A stretch of DNA of 64,000 bases. Source: Methyloversatilis sp. (lineage in GTDB: Bacteria > Pseudomonadota > Gammaproteobacteria > Burkholderiales > Rhodocyclaceae). The stretch spans positions 1 through 64,000 of the forward strand of contig JAEUNO010000018.1 in NCBI GenBank assembly GCA_016791045.1. Direction: 5' to 3'. Shown one piece after another: positions 28,763 to 38,432 of this stretch. The position numbers and the translations under genes are program-made. Within the stretch, counting starts at the first letter, position 1; every line of letters begins with the position of its first letter. Under the pieces are notes generated by a model. The model worked only from the letters and a program-made list of their open reading frames with translations, searched no databases and was not told where the DNA came from.

Positions 28763-29713
28763 ATGGCTTACGACAGCCTGATGATCTTTACCGGCAACGC
28801 CAACCCCAAACTGGCGGCGGATGTGGCCAAGCGGCTGAACATGTCGCTCGGACGCGCCCAGGTCGGTCGCTTCTCCGACGGCGAAGTGAATGTCGAAATC
28901 CTCGAAAACGTCCGCGGCAAGGACGTGTTCGTGCTGCAGCCGACCGGCGCGCCGACCAACGACAACCTGATGGAACTGGTGATTCTGGTCGACGCCCTGA
29001 AGCGTGCCTCGGCCGGTCGCATCACGGCTGCGATGCCCTATTTCGGCTACGCCCGGCAGGACCGTCGGCCGCGCAGTGCGCGTGTGCCGATCACCGCCAA
29101 GGTGGTTGCCAACATGCTTCAGGCCGTGGGTGTGCAACGTCTGTTGACGGTCGACCTGCACGCTGACCAGATCCAGGGCTTCTTCGATATTCCGGTGGAC
29201 AACATCTACGCCACGCCGATCCTGCTGGGCGACATCTGGAAGAAGGAATACCCGAACATGATGGCGGTGTCGCCCGACGTCGGCGGTGTGGTACGGGCGC
29301 GCGCCTTTGCCAAGCGTCTCGAATGCGATCTCGCCATCATCGACAAGCGCCGTCCGAAGGCGAACGTGTCGGAAGTGATGAACATCATCGGCGACGTGTC
29401 GGGCCGTACCTGCGTCATCATGGATGACATGGTCGATACCGCCGGCACGCTGTGCAAGGCGGCGCAGGCACTGAAGGAAAATGGTGCAGCCGGTGTGCTC
29501 GCCTACTGTACCCATGCGGTGCTGTCCGGTGAGGCGGTGAGCCGCATCGAACAGTCCGATCTCGACCAGCTTGTCGTCACCGACACCATCCCGCTGTCGC
29601 CGGCCGCGCAGGCCTGCGGCAAGATCCGTGTGGTGTCGATTGCCGAACTGCTGGCCGAAACCCTGTTGCGCATCAGCAACGAAGAATCCGTTTCGTCCCT
29701 TTTCATGGAATGA
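28763..29713 (+). CDS. prs: Prs, ribose-phosphate pyrophosphokinase
   Basis: Makes PRPP from ribose-5-phosphate and ATP for nucleotide, histidine and tryptophan synthesis. The 316-residue protein shows the ATP loop region [12 protein letters not shown], the catalytic KRR segment IDKRRPKAN and the PRPP-binding motif [16 protein letters not shown] 28763 gives the standard N-terminus; an in-frame ATG at 28733 is rejected. It is followed by rplY. Confidence 0.97.
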   Translation: MAYDSLMIFTGNANPKLAADVAKRLNMSLGRAQVGRFSDGEVNVEILENVRGKDVFVLQPTGAPTNDNLMELVILVDALKRASAGRITAAMPYFGYARQDRRPRSARVPITAKVVANMLQAVGVQRLLTVDLHADQIQGFFDIPVDNIYATPILLGDIWKKEYPNMMAVSPDVGGVVRARAFAKRLECDLAIIDKRRPKANVSEVMNIIGDVSGRTCVIMDDMVDTAGTLCKAAQALKENGAAGVLAYCTHAVLSGEAVSRIEQSDLDQLVVTDTIPLSPAAQACGKIRVVSIAELLAETLLRISNEESVSSLFME

Positions 29714-29781
29714 ACATCGTTCCCTGAAACGGGACACCCCAGCCGCCTGGTCGCGGGCGGCTTCATCAACCTGGAGTCATC

Positions 29782-30393
29782 ATGTCTATCGAACTCAACG
29801 CGAATACGCGCGAAGCACAGGGCACCGGAGCGAGCCGCCGCCTGCGTCGCGCATCGCAGGTGCCGGCCATCATCTACGGTGGCACCGAACCGGCGCTGCC
29901 GATCACCCTCGACCACAACGAAATCTTCCACGCCCTGCGCAAGGAAGCGTTCCACGCGTCGGTGCTGACCATCAATGTCGGCGGCAAGAAGGAATCGGTG
30001 CTGCTGCGTGACACGCAGATGCACGCCTACCGCCAGCAGGTCATGCACGTGGATTTCCAGCGTGTCGACCTCACGCACGAACTGCACACCAAGGTGCCGC
30101 TGCACTTCGTCAACGCCGAGAACGCACCGGGCGTGAAGATGCAGGGCGGTGTCGTATCGCACGTGATGAACGAAATCGACATCAAGTGCCTGCCCAGCGC
30201 GCTGCCGGAATACCTCGAAATCGATCTGTCCGGCCTGTCGGTCGGTCAGTCGGTCCACGTGTCGCAGATTCCGCTGCCGGCTGGCGTCGAAATCATCGTT
30301 CACGGCACTGACCCGGTCGTTGCGACGCTGACGCTGCCGCGCGGCGCCAAGTCCGACGAAGCTGCCGCCACCGACGGCGAAGCCGAGAAGTAA
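29782..30393 (+). CDS. rplY: 50S ribosomal protein L25 (CTC long form)
   Basis: 5S-rRNA-binding ribosomal protein of 203 residues, the long form with an N-terminal L25 domain (about 5-92; GTGASRRLRR, VPAIIYGG) and a C-terminal beta-barrel domain (CTC). The end is acidic (DEAAATDGEAEK). GGAG precedes the ATG. It is placed between prs and pth as is usual. Confidence 0.96.
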   Translation: MSIELNANTREAQGTGASRRLRRASQVPAIIYGGTEPALPITLDHNEIFHALRKEAFHASVLTINVGGKKESVLLRDTQMHAYRQQVMHVDFQRVDLTHELHTKVPLHFVNAENAPGVKMQGGVVSHVMNEIDIKCLPSALPEYLEIDLSGLSVGQSVHVSQIPLPAGVEIIVHGTDPVVATLTLPRGAKSDEAAATDGEAEK

Positions 30394-30402
30394 TCGCACG
30401 CG

Positions 30403-31023
30403 ATGTCCGGGAACGGTGCCAAAGCCGTGCCCCGGCTGGTCGTCGGACTGGGCAACCCCGGTCCGGAGTATTCCGAAACCCGGCACAACGCCGGGTTTTG
30501 GTTTTGTGAGCAGCTGGCACGCAAGCTCGGCATCACGTTGAATCGCGAAGCGCGCTTCAACGGCCTGGTCGGCAGTTCGCGTGCCGACGGCATCACGCTG
30601 TTGTTGCCGCAGACCTTCATGAACCGGTCCGGACAGTCGGTCGGCGCGCTCGCGCGCTTCTACCGCATCGAACCGGCCGAGATTCTGGTCGTACAGGATG
30701 AACTTGACGTATTGCCGGGTGAGCTGCGCCTGAAATTCGGCGGCGGTCTCGGCGGGCACAACGGCTTGAAGGACATCAGCGCCCACCTGGCCACGCACGA
30801 TTACTGGCGCCTGCGCATCGGCATCGGTCACCCGCGCCAGCTGGCGCCGGGTGCGGAAGTCGCCGACTATGTGCTGCACCGGCCGCGCGCCGACGAACAG
30901 CGCGATATCGATGCCGCCATCGGGCGCGCACTCGACGCCTGGCCGCTGATCGCGGCCGGCGACTGGACGCGCGTGTCCACCCTGCTCAATGCAAAGCCGC
31001 CCAAACAAGGAAACCCCTCATGA
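30403..31023 (+). CDS. pth: Pth, peptidyl-tRNA hydrolase
   Basis: Releases peptides from prematurely dissociated peptidyl-tRNA. The 206-residue protein has [19 protein letters not shown] with the catalytic His, [11 protein letters not shown], and [21 protein letters not shown] followed by HNGLKDI. It starts 9 bases after rplY and overlaps ychF by four bases (ATGA). Confidence 0.96.
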   Translation: MSGNGAKAVPRLVVGLGNPGPEYSETRHNAGFWFCEQLARKLGITLNREARFNGLVGSSRADGITLLLPQTFMNRSGQSVGALARFYRIEPAEILVVQDELDVLPGELRLKFGGGLGGHNGLKDISAHLATHDYWRLRIGIGHPRQLAPGAEVADYVLHRPRADEQRDIDAAIGRALDAWPLIAAGDWTRVSTLLNAKPPKQGNPS

Positions 31024-32111
31024 GCCTCAAATGCGGCATCGTCGGTCTGCCCAATGTCGGCAAATCCACCCTGTTCAATGCGCTGACCAAGGCTGGCATT
31101 GCAGCGGAGAACTACCCGTTCTGCACGATCGAGCCCAATGTCGGCATCGTCGAGGTGCCGGATCCGCGGCTCGCGGCGTTGTCGGAAATCGTCAAGCCGC
31201 AGAAGATCCAGCCCGCCATCGTCGAGTTCGTGGACATTGCAGGTCTGGTCGCGGGCGCGAGCAAGGGTGAAGGCCTGGGCAACCAGTTCCTCGCCAACAT
31301 CCGTGAAACCGATGCCATCGTGAATGTCGTGCGCTGCTTCGACGACGAGAACGTCGTGCACGTGAATGGTCGCGTCGATCCGATTGCCGACATCGAAACC
31401 ATCGTGACCGAACTCGGCCTGTCCGACCTCGCCGTGGTCGAGCGCACGCTCAACCGCGACACGAAGAAGGCGCGCGCCGGGGACAAGGACGCGCAGAAAC
31501 TGTGCGCAGTGCTGGAAAAGATGCTGCCGCACCTGAATGAAGGCAAGCCCGCGCGCACGCTGGCGCTGAGCGACGACGAGAAGCTGCTGCTCAAGCCGCT
31601 GTGCCTGATGACGCTCAAGCCGGCGATGTACGTCGGCAACGTCGACGAAGGTGGCTTCCAGAACAACCCTTACCTCGATCGCCTGCGTGAGCACGCCGCG
31701 AAGGAGGGCGCGCCGGTGGTCGCGCTGTGCGCCAAGATCGAAGCCGAACTGGCCGATCTGGACGATGCCGACAAGATGGCCTTCCTCAGCGATCTCGGCC
31801 TGGACGAGCCGGGCCTGAACCGGCTGATCCGCGCCGGCTACGACCTGCTCGGACTGCAGACCTACTTCACCGCCGGCGTCAAGGAAGTGCGCGCCTGGAC
31901 CATCCACAAGGGCGACACCGCACCGCAGGCCGCGGGTGTCATCCACACCGACTTCGAACGCGGCTTCATCCGCGCCCAGACCATTGCATTTGACGACTTC
32001 ATCGCCTTCAAGGGCGAACACGGTGCAAAGGAAGCCGGCAAGATGCGCGCCGAGGGCAAGGAATACGTGGTGAAGGACGGTGACGTACTCAATTTCCTGT
32101 TCAACGTCTGA
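31020..32111 (+). CDS. ychF: YchF, ribosome-binding P-loop ATPase/GTPase
   Basis: An Obg-family nucleotidase of 363 residues that binds ribosomes and prefers ATP. Walker A is [14 protein letters not shown] and the switch region is [20 protein letters not shown] coiled-coil insertion follows at about 130-200, and a TGS domain ends the protein ([30 protein letters not shown]). The order pth-ychF is widely conserved. A strong terminator follows. Confidence 0.97.
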   Translation: MSLKCGIVGLPNVGKSTLFNALTKAGIAAENYPFCTIEPNVGIVEVPDPRLAALSEIVKPQKIQPAIVEFVDIAGLVAGASKGEGLGNQFLANIRETDAIVNVVRCFDDENVVHVNGRVDPIADIETIVTELGLSDLAVVERTLNRDTKKARAGDKDAQKLCAVLEKMLPHLNEGKPARTLALSDDEKLLLKPLCLMTLKPAMYVGNVDEGGFQNNPYLDRLREHAAKEGAPVVALCAKIEAELADLDDADKMAFLSDLGLDEPGLNRLIRAGYDLLGLQTYFTAGVKEVRAWTIHKGDTAPQAAGVIHTDFERGFIRAQTIAFDDFIAFKGEHGAKEAGKMRAEGKEYVVKDGDVLNFLFNV

Positions 32112-32144
32112 CGGTCACGCCGCCACAACGCCCCGCACGACGCG

Positions 32145-32180
32145 AAAACCCCTGTATTCCTGCGGATACAGGGGTTTTTG
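32145..32180 (+). terminator. Rho-independent terminator after ychF
   Basis: AACCCCTGTAT pairs with ATACAGGGGTT around an 8-base loop, followed by TTTTT. The next ~210 bases before the DUF3616 gene show nothing else that I can name. Confidence 0.92.
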
Positions 32181-32392
32181 TCTGTTGCGACCTTGCGTGA
32201 CGCTCACCCGACCCGCAGTGATCCGGAAAGACTGTCGTGCCCATCGTCCGGTGCGCCAGCGGATGTTTCCGCGTGCGCATGTGACATCCCGGGGTGTGTT
32301 CTCATTCGACTGGTGCGTCACGTTACCCTCGGGCTGCACGCGCGCGTGATGTGGGCTTCAAATGAGAACAGACTCCAGGAGGCGACGAAATC

Positions 32393-33328
32393 ATGACTGC
32401 ACACGATACGCCCGCATTTCTGCCGCTCACCGGCATTCACGAGCCGTCGGCCATCCAGCAGCTGGCCGACGGACGCTTCCTGGTGCTTGAAGACGAAAGG
32501 CAGCGTCCGTTCAGTCTGGTGAGCATCGCTCCCGACGGAGGTGTCGACAGCGCACCGCTGCGACCGGGCTGGCTCGAAGCCTGGCTCGATTCCAGCGACG
32601 ATTTCTGGAAACTGGATGATCTTGAAGGTATCGCGCTCGACAGCGCGGGGAACATCCATGCCGTCACGTCGCACTCGCGCGACGGCGACGGGGATGAAAG
32701 GAAGTCACGCGACAAGCTGGTCCGCTTCCGGATCGAGGCGGGTCGGGTGGTCGCACCCAAGGTCGTCAATGGATTGAAGCCGGCGCTTCTGGCGGCTCAT
32801 CCGGTGCTCGAAGCGGCCGCCGCAAAGCGTGAAGTGAAACGCGAAGGCGGCCTGAACATCGAGGCCCTGGAATTCGGTCCGGATGGCCAGACCCTGCTGA
32901 TCGGTTTCCGCAGCCCGTTGCTGGACGGGCGGGCGTTGATCGCAAGCCTGGAAAACACCGCGGAGATGTTCGACGCCGGGGCGCCTCCGCGCATCGCGGC
33001 GTCTCTGATCACCCTCGATCTCGACGGCGACGGCCTGCGCAGCCTGTCGCGCATTCCGTCACTGGGCGGTTACCTGCTCAGCAGTGGTCCGGTGGCGGGC
33101 GGAACGGCGCATTTCCGCCTCTGGTTCTGGAGCGGCATGTCCGGCGAGCCCGCACACCGCGTCGACGTCGCAGGCGTGCCAGGCTTCGAACGTGCCGAAG
33201 GCATCTGCCCCGCCATCATCGACAGCCAACCGAAGATCATCATCGTCAGCGACGATGGCGACCACGCTGCCGGCCAGTGTGCCCGCTTCCTGATGCTTGA
33301 TCCCGGGCAGCTGAATATCGCCCGATGA
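32393..33328 (+). CDS. DUF3616-like protein
   Basis: A 311-residue soluble protein without signal peptide. The segments LDDLEGIALDSAGNIHAVTSHSRD, GLNIEALEFGPDG and LLIGFRSPL match what I recall of the DUF3616 family, beta-propeller-like proteins of unknown function. GGAGGC precedes the ATG. It stands alone between the ychF terminator and a convergent thioredoxin-like gene. Confidence 0.8.
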   Translation: MTAHDTPAFLPLTGIHEPSAIQQLADGRFLVLEDERQRPFSLVSIAPDGGVDSAPLRPGWLEAWLDSSDDFWKLDDLEGIALDSAGNIHAVTSHSRDGDGDERKSRDKLVRFRIEAGRVVAPKVVNGLKPALLAAHPVLEAAAAKREVKREGGLNIEALEFGPDGQTLLIGFRSPLLDGRALIASLENTAEMFDAGAPPRIAASLITLDLDGDGLRSLSRIPSLGGYLLSSGPVAGGTAHFRLWFWSGMSGEPAHRVDVAGVPGFERAEGICPAIIDSQPKIIIVSDDGDHAAGQCARFLMLDPGQLNIAR

Positions 33329-33412
33329 CGCCCGGTCCGCTGCATCGACACTATGAGCGCGAATCTGCCGGCTTGTGCCCGCGAAAGACTGCCGGCGCGG
33401 ACGGACCGGATT

Positions 33413-33790
33413 TCAGCCCTTCGCTTCCTTCGCCGCCGTCTCCGCCATTTCGGCGCGGACCGCGTCCATGTCCAGCGCACGCGCCTGTTCGATCAGCTGT
33501 TCGAGCTGCATCGCGGGCAGGGCGCCGGCTTCCGAGTACAGGATGATCTGGTCGCGGAACAGCAGCAGCGTCGGAATCGAGCGGATGCCGAATTCAGCGG
33601 CGATGCCCTGTTCTTCTTCGGTATTGATCTTGGCGAACACGATGTCCGGGTGCTTTTCCGACGCGGCTTCGAACACCGGGGCAAAATTGCGGCAGGGGCT
33701 GCACCACGAGGCCCAGAAATCGATGAGGACGAACGGATTGTTTTCTATCGTCGTGTTGAACGTGTCGGCGGTGAGGTCGAGGGTGGCCAT
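33413..33790 (-). CDS. Thioredoxin-like protein
   Basis: A 125-residue cytoplasmic thioredoxin-fold protein. The redox motif is WCSPC, with the usual FWASWC lead and the cis-proline in IRSIPTLLLF. The C-terminus carries an extra helical tail of ~20 residues (MDAVRAEMAETAAKEAKG) absent from TrxA. AAGGA precedes the ATG at 33790. It is divergent from gluQ with 46 bases between the starts. Confidence 0.92.
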   Translation of the reverse strand: MATLDLTADTFNTTIENNPFVLIDFWASWCSPCRNFAPVFEAASEKHPDIVFAKINTEEEQGIAAEFGIRSIPTLLLFRDQIILYSEAGALPAMQLEQLIEQARALDMDAVRAEMAETAAKEAKG

Positions 33791-33836
33791 GGTTATCCTT
33801 GGGCTGTCGTGGTGGGGCGTTTGCGGGTGACGTCGC

Positions 33837-34769
33837 ATGGTAGCCGATAGTCGCGCCCCGGATGTTCCGCATGTGGGGCGGGCGCTGCCGTACGTCGGCC
33901 GCTTCGCACCCAGTCCGACCGGGCCCTTGCACAAGGGTTCGCTGGTTGCGGCGCTCGCCAGCTGGCTGGACGCCCGTGCGCACGGCGGCCAGTGGCTGCT
34001 GCGCATCGAGGATGTCGATGAACCCCGCTGCAGCAAGGTCGCGGCCGATGCCATCCTGCATCAACTCGACGCGCTCGGCCTGCACTGGGATGGCGAGTTG
34101 TTGTGGCAAAGCCTGCGCACACGCCTTTACCGCGCAGCGCTGGATCGCCTGATCGCAGGTGACCGGGCGTTCGCCTGCGCCTGCACCCGGCGCGATCTGG
34201 AACTCGAGCCACTGTCGCTTGATGGCACGCGCCGCTACCCGGGCACCTGTCGCGACCGGATCGGCCTCCCGCCGCGCGCCTGGCGCTTCCGTGTGCCGCC
34301 CGGTGTGGTCACATTCGACGATGCCATCTGCGGTGTGCAGTCCATCGACGTCGCGGCGGATGTCGGCGATTTCGTGCTGTGGCGCGCCGACGGTTTCTGC
34401 GCCTATCAGCTGGCGGTGGTCGTGGATGACGCCGAGCAGGGCGTGACCGATGTGGTGCGCGGTGCCGACCTGCTGGGTTCCACGCCGCGCCAGATCCTGC
34501 TGCAGCAGGCGCTCCGGCTGATGCGGCCACGCTACGCGCATGTGCCGCTGGTGCTGGATGCGCACGGTGAAAAGCTGTCGAAGCAGACGCTGGCCCGACC
34601 GCTCCAAGCGGCGAACGCCGTCCCGGATCTGGCGGAGGCGCTGTGCTTTCTCAATCACGCGCCACCTGCGGAAGTCATCGCGGCCGGTCGGGACGCCCTG
34701 CTTGCGTGGGCGATCGGACACTGGCGGCTGGCGTCGTGCGCCGGCGCGCTCGCAGCGCAGGATCGCTGA
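33837..34769 (+). CDS. gluQ: GluQ, glutamyl-Q tRNA(Asp) synthetase
   Basis: Attaches glutamate to the queuosine base of tRNA-Asp. The 310-residue protein has the catalytic core of glutamyl-tRNA synthetases without the anticodon-binding domain. The HIGH-type motif is in [15 protein letters not shown] (the usual Leu is Lys here) and the KMSK-type motif is KLSKQ. A zinc site is likely from CACTRRDL and YPGTC. The neighbour queG makes queuosine, so two steps of queuosine-related tRNA modification lie within 3 kb. Confidence 0.94.
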   Translation: MVADSRAPDVPHVGRALPYVGRFAPSPTGPLHKGSLVAALASWLDARAHGGQWLLRIEDVDEPRCSKVAADAILHQLDALGLHWDGELLWQSLRTRLYRAALDRLIAGDRAFACACTRRDLELEPLSLDGTRRYPGTCRDRIGLPPRAWRFRVPPGVVTFDDAICGVQSIDVAADVGDFVLWRADGFCAYQLAVVVDDAEQGVTDVVRGADLLGSTPRQILLQQALRLMRPRYAHVPLVLDAHGEKLSKQTLARPLQAANAVPDLAEALCFLNHAPPAEVIAAGRDALLAWAIGHWRLASCAGALAAQDR

Positions 34770-34799
34770 CTTCCGCGCCGCGGCAGCCGTCGTGGGATC

Positions 34800-34825
34800 G
34801 GCGGGTGGGAGCGGCGGGTGGGAGC
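34800..34825 (+). repeat. Two tandem 13-base repeats (GGCGGGTGGGAGC)
   Basis: GGCGGGTGGGAGC occurs twice in direct succession and is followed by two more GGGAGCGGCG-like copies, in the 198-base gap between gluQ and slyX. A related TGTGGGAGCCGCGCC occurs at 61420. This may be part of a dispersed intergenic repeat family. Confidence 0.6.
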
Positions 34826-34967
34826 GGCGAAGGTTTTGAGGGAGCGGCGATCCACTGCCGGCCCTGCGGGCGGCGAGCAGTGCTCGCCGAAACCCCCGCT
34901 CCGCCCCTGAAGGAATCTTCCACTGCAGCGCGGCGTTTCGGGAAGAAGTGCTCCGGTCGCCCCGCCG

Positions 34968-35201
34968 TCACCAGTGCGGCGGGATGTCCTGTCTCGGGTC
35001 GGGGGCGTCGGCGCTGCGGTCGGCGTCGGCCTGTTGCGACGACTGCATCTGCTGGTAAAGATGGCGCAGCTGCTGCTGCAGCGATTCGATCTGGCGCTGC
35101 TGGTCGAACACGGTGCGGTTCAGCGTGTCGAGCAGGTCGTCCATCATCGCGATGCGCGCCTCGAGCTCATCGAATCGTTCGGTTTTCAGGGGCTCAGTCA
35201 T
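34968..35201 (-). CDS. slyX: SlyX family protein
   Basis: A 77-residue coiled-coil protein of the SlyX family, of unknown function. The heptads run through RFDELEARIAMMDDLLDTLN and QQRQIESLQQQLRHLYQQM, and the end is PPHW, as is typical. It overlaps the 3' end of queG by 8 bases, so the two are coupled. Confidence 0.9.
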   Translation of the reverse strand: MTEPLKTERFDELEARIAMMDDLLDTLNRTVFDQQRQIESLQQQLRHLYQQMQSSQQADADRSADAPDPRQDIPPHW

Positions 35202-36300
35202 GCTGGAGATCCGGTGAATGTTGTCGGGCGAGCGCCCAGGCGACGTGTTCGCGCACCATGGCCGAGGGGTGGTCGGCGCGCGCGGCGAGGGCGGCGATGT
35301 TCGATGCGGCGGCTGGCGCGTTGCCGAGCGCGACGGCGATATTGCGCAGCCAGCGCGCATGGCCGATGCGACGGATCGCGCTGCCGGCAAGTTTCGTGTC
35401 GAATTCGTCTTCGCGCCAGGCGAACAGCTCGGTCAGCGACGCCCGGTCGAGCCCGTTGCGCACCGCGAAATCGGGTTCCACGGCGAGCTGCGCGTGGCGA
35501 TTCCACGGGCAGACGAGCTGGCAATCGTCGCAGCCATAGATGCGGTTGCCGATCGCCGGTCGCAGCGGCTCGGGAATCGAGCCGTCGAGTTCGATCGTCA
35601 GATAGGACACGCACAGCCGTGCGTCCAGCTGATAGGGCGCGACGATGGCGCCGGTCGGGCACACGTCGATGCAACGCGTGCAGGTGCCGCAGTGATCGGG
35701 CTGCGCAGTGTCCTCCGGCAGCGGCAGATTGGTGTACAGCTCGCCGAGGAAGAACAGCGATCCGGCGTCGCGATGGATCAGCAAAGTGTGCTTGCCTCGC
35801 CAGCCCAGCGCGGCGCGGCGCGCGATCTCGACTTCCATGACCGGTGCCGAATCGGTGAAGGCGCGGTAGCCGAACGGGCCGACCCGGGCTTCGATGCGAT
35901 CGGCCAGCGCCTGCAGCCGGGCGCGCAGTACCTTGTGGTAATCGCGGCCGAGCGCATAGCGCGACACGTAGGCGGCGTCGGGGTCTTCGAGTACAGCCTG
36001 GGCGTCGGCGGCCTGCTGCGGATCAGGCCAGTAAGGCAGGCGCACGCTGATGACCGACAGCGTGCCCGGCACCAGCTCGGCCGGCCGTGCGCGTGTCGTT
36101 CCGTGCCGTTCCATATAGTGCATGTCGCCGTGGCGACCGGCGGCCAGCCAGTCCATCAACCGGGTTTCCGCGTCGCCCAGATCGACACCGGCAAAGCCGA
36201 CGGACGCAAAGCCCAGTTCGTGCGCCCAGCCGCGGATCTGCGCGGCCAACGCTGCGGGCGAATCGGGCACAGAGGGGGGAGAAGTCGGGCGTGCGGGCAT
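35194..36300 (-). CDS. queG: QueG, epoxyqueuosine reductase
   Basis: Reduces epoxyqueuosine to queuosine in tRNA, using cobalamin and two [4Fe-4S] clusters. The 368-residue protein has the cobalamin-binding N-terminal half (YALGRDYHKVLR, FTDSAPVMEVEIA, GKHTLLIHRDAGS). The cluster motifs CGTCTRCIDVCP and CDDCQLVCPWN follow, then a C-terminal HEAT-like helix (MVREHVAWALARQ). The start at 36300 gives the usual length; a longer open frame upstream is not supported. Confidence 0.95.
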   Translation of the reverse strand: MPARPTSPPSVPDSPAALAAQIRGWAHELGFASVGFAGVDLGDAETRLMDWLAAGRHGDMHYMERHGTTRARPAELVPGTLSVISVRLPYWPDPQQAADAQAVLEDPDAAYVSRYALGRDYHKVLRARLQALADRIEARVGPFGYRAFTDSAPVMEVEIARRAALGWRGKHTLLIHRDAGSLFFLGELYTNLPLPEDTAQPDHCGTCTRCIDVCPTGAIVAPYQLDARLCVSYLTIELDGSIPEPLRPAIGNRIYGCDDCQLVCPWNRHAQLAVEPDFAVRNGLDRASLTELFAWREDEFDTKLAGSAIRRIGHARWLRNIAVALGNAPAAASNIAALAARADHPSAMVREHVAWALARQHSPDLQHD

Positions 36301-36418
36301 GGTTCGAAGTGTGAAACGGTGCTGGCGCTGCATCGTGCGCGAGTCGCGATGGATTCCGGACATCGCAGCCGACGGTTGATAATGGCAAAACTCCGATTTT
36401 GCGTGCATCAAACCGTCC

Positions 36419-36925
36419 ATGGCCGACTTTTTCAGCATCGATCTCGCCGATACCGACGCGACCGAGGCGCTCGGCGCCTGTCTGGCCGAGACCCTGCGTC
36501 CCGGCCTGACGCTTTTTCTCGAAGGTGACCTGGGCGCCGGCAAGACCACACTGGTGCGCGGCATGCTGCGCGCGCTGGGCCATACCGGCAAGGTGAAAAG
36601 CCCGACCTTCACATTGCTTGAATCTTATGCTATTTCTAGCTTAAACTTCCCGCTGTATCACTTTGATTTTTATCGTTTCGCGGACCCTGATGAATTCATT
36701 GAAGCAGGTCTGGACGAATATTTCGGGCAAACCGGCCCGGCCGGCGGTGTCTGTCTGGTCGAGTGGCCGGACAAGGCCGGCGGCCATCTGCCGTCCCCCG
36801 ATCTGCGCATCGCGCTCGCCGTCGTCGGCGATGCGCGTCGTGCGCATCTGTCCGCCTGCAGCGAAGCGGGACGCGCATGTCTAGAAGACCTCGTTCGACA
36901 CCACCGAAGCGAGCCGACGGTCTGA
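36419..36925 (+). CDS. tsaE: TsaE, tRNA threonylcarbamoyladenosine ATPase
   Basis: ATPase that supports TsaB-TsaD in making t6A37 in tRNA. The 168-residue protein has Walker A (GDLGAGKTTLVRGML), the switch segment VKSPTFTLLESY and the conserved HFDFYRFADPDEF. About 90 bases from 36615 are strikingly AT-rich, with codons rarely used in the neighbours (TTA, TCT, ATT), although they encode the conserved core. It is divergent from queG and overlaps amiC by 49 bases. Confidence 0.95.
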   Translation: MADFFSIDLADTDATEALGACLAETLRPGLTLFLEGDLGAGKTTLVRGMLRALGHTGKVKSPTFTLLESYAISSLNFPLYHFDFYRFADPDEFIEAGLDEYFGQTGPAGGVCLVEWPDKAGGHLPSPDLRIALAVVGDARRAHLSACSEAGRACLEDLVRHHRSEPTV

Positions 36926-38238
36926 GTCGGCGCCATTTCCTCGGCTTTTCCGGCGCGGCACTGCTGCTGTCGGTCAGCCCCGCCGGACAGGCCGCGCTGT
37001 CTTCTCTGGTGGCGGTGCGGGTCTGGCCGGCCCTCGAATACACCCGCATCACGCTGGAATCCCGCGCCGAGCTGAAGTTCTCGCACTTTCTCGTCAAGGA
37101 CCCGGAACGCCTGGTCATCGATCTCGAGGGGCTCGAACTGAACAATGTTCTGGGCACGCTGCCGGGCAAGATTTCCGACGCTGACCCCTATATCAAGGTG
37201 ATCCGCGCCGGTCGCAACAAGCCGGGTGTGATCCGGCTGGTGATCGAACTGAAGACCGAAGTTCAGCCACAGGTATTTACGCTGGCGCCGGTCGGGCAGT
37301 ACGGCCACCGGCTGGTGATGGATGTCTATCCTCAAAACCCGGTCGACCCGCTGATGCAGCTCGCGCGTCAGGGCGACATCGTCTATGAGGGCGAGGCAAC
37401 GCCGGACCAGCCGGACGCACCTGCGCAGTCGGCACCCGCGAAGGACCCGCCGGCGCAGAGTGCGAAAGCCGACAGCAAGGTTGATCCGAAGACGTCACCG
37501 ACCGACGATGCGGGCGATGTGAGCCGTCTGGTCACCATCGTGCTCGACCCGGGCCACGGCGGCGAAGATCCGGGTGCAATCGGGCGGCGCGGCAGCTATG
37601 AAAAGAACGTGACGCTCGAAGTCGCGCAGCGGCTGCGTGCCAAGATTGATGCCGATCCCACGATGCGCGCCGTTCTGACGCGTGATGGCGACTATTTCGT
37701 ACCGCTGGGTACGCGGGTTTCAAAGGCCCGCCGCGTGCGTGCCGACCTGTTCGTGTCTATCCACGCCGATGCCTTCGTGCGGCCGGATGCACGCGGCAGT
37801 TCGGTGTTCGTGCTGTCCGACCGCGGTGCGACCAGTTCGGCGGCGCGCTGGCTGGCGCAGCGTGAGAATTCGGCCGATCTGATCGGCGGCGTCAATCTCG
37901 ACGTGAAGGACAAGTACCTCGCGCGCACCCTGCTCGACCTTTCGCAGACCGCGACGATGAACGACTCGATGAAGCTTGGCCGCGCGGTGCTCGGTGAACT
38001 GGGCGGCGTCAACACGCTGCACAAGCCGCATGTCGAACAGGCCGGCTTCGCTGTGTTGAAGGCGCCGGATGTGCCATCCATCCTGGTCGAAACCGCCTTC
38101 ATTTCCAATCCGGAAGAAGAGAAGCGGCTGACCGACGATGTCTATCAGGACAAGCTGGCAGAGGCCATCCTGCGCGGCATCAAGCGCTATCTGGCGAAGA
38201 ATCCGCCGCTGTCCAAATCGCGCATGGTCATGCTGTAA
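36877..38238 (+). CDS. amiC: AmiC-type N-acetylmuramoyl-L-alanine amidase
   Basis: Splits septal peptidoglycan during daughter-cell separation. The 453-residue precursor has a Tat signal (SRRHFLGFSGAALLL), an AMIN domain (about 40-140; VRVWPALEYTRITLE) and a Pro/Ala/Asp-rich linker. The zinc amidase domain (about 215-445) follows. Zinc and catalytic residues are in DPGHGGEDPGAIG, SIHADAF and VETAFISNPEEE. ATG 36877 lies inside tsaE and is the only plausible start upstream of the Tat motif. Septal amidases of this type are controlled by FtsEX, also encoded in this window. Confidence 0.94.
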   Translation: MSRRPRSTPPKRADGLSRRHFLGFSGAALLLSVSPAGQAALSSLVAVRVWPALEYTRITLESRAELKFSHFLVKDPERLVIDLEGLELNNVLGTLPGKISDADPYIKVIRAGRNKPGVIRLVIELKTEVQPQVFTLAPVGQYGHRLVMDVYPQNPVDPLMQLARQGDIVYEGEATPDQPDAPAQSAPAKDPPAQSAKADSKVDPKTSPTDDAGDVSRLVTIVLDPGHGGEDPGAIGRRGSYEKNVTLEVAQRLRAKIDADPTMRAVLTRDGDYFVPLGTRVSKARRVRADLFVSIHADAFVRPDARGSSVFVLSDRGATSSAARWLAQRENSADLIGGVNLDVKDKYLARTLLDLSQTATMNDSMKLGRAVLGELGGVNTLHKPHVEQAGFAVLKAPDVPSILVETAFISNPEEEKRLTDDVYQDKLAEAILRGIKRYLAKNPPLSKSRMVML

Positions 38239-38432
38239 GCGCTGTGCCTGCCGTGGTGCGGGCTCTGATGGCAGAAGCGGCAAGTTCGCACAGGGGCCAC
38301 TCCAGCAAGTACGCCCTGGAGGAAATCGGGCGCGTCGCAGCGGGAACGGAGCGAGGGCTTCGACGAGCTTTTCTGGCAGCCCCGAAAGCTGCTTGATGCA
38401 CGTCATGCCCCGTCCGGAGCCGGTCTTCTAGA

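Noticed and set aside
38239-38432. Possible small gene between amiC and ccoI
   Set aside because: No start with a ribosome-binding site and no recognisable product in either direction; I see nothing else in this gap.
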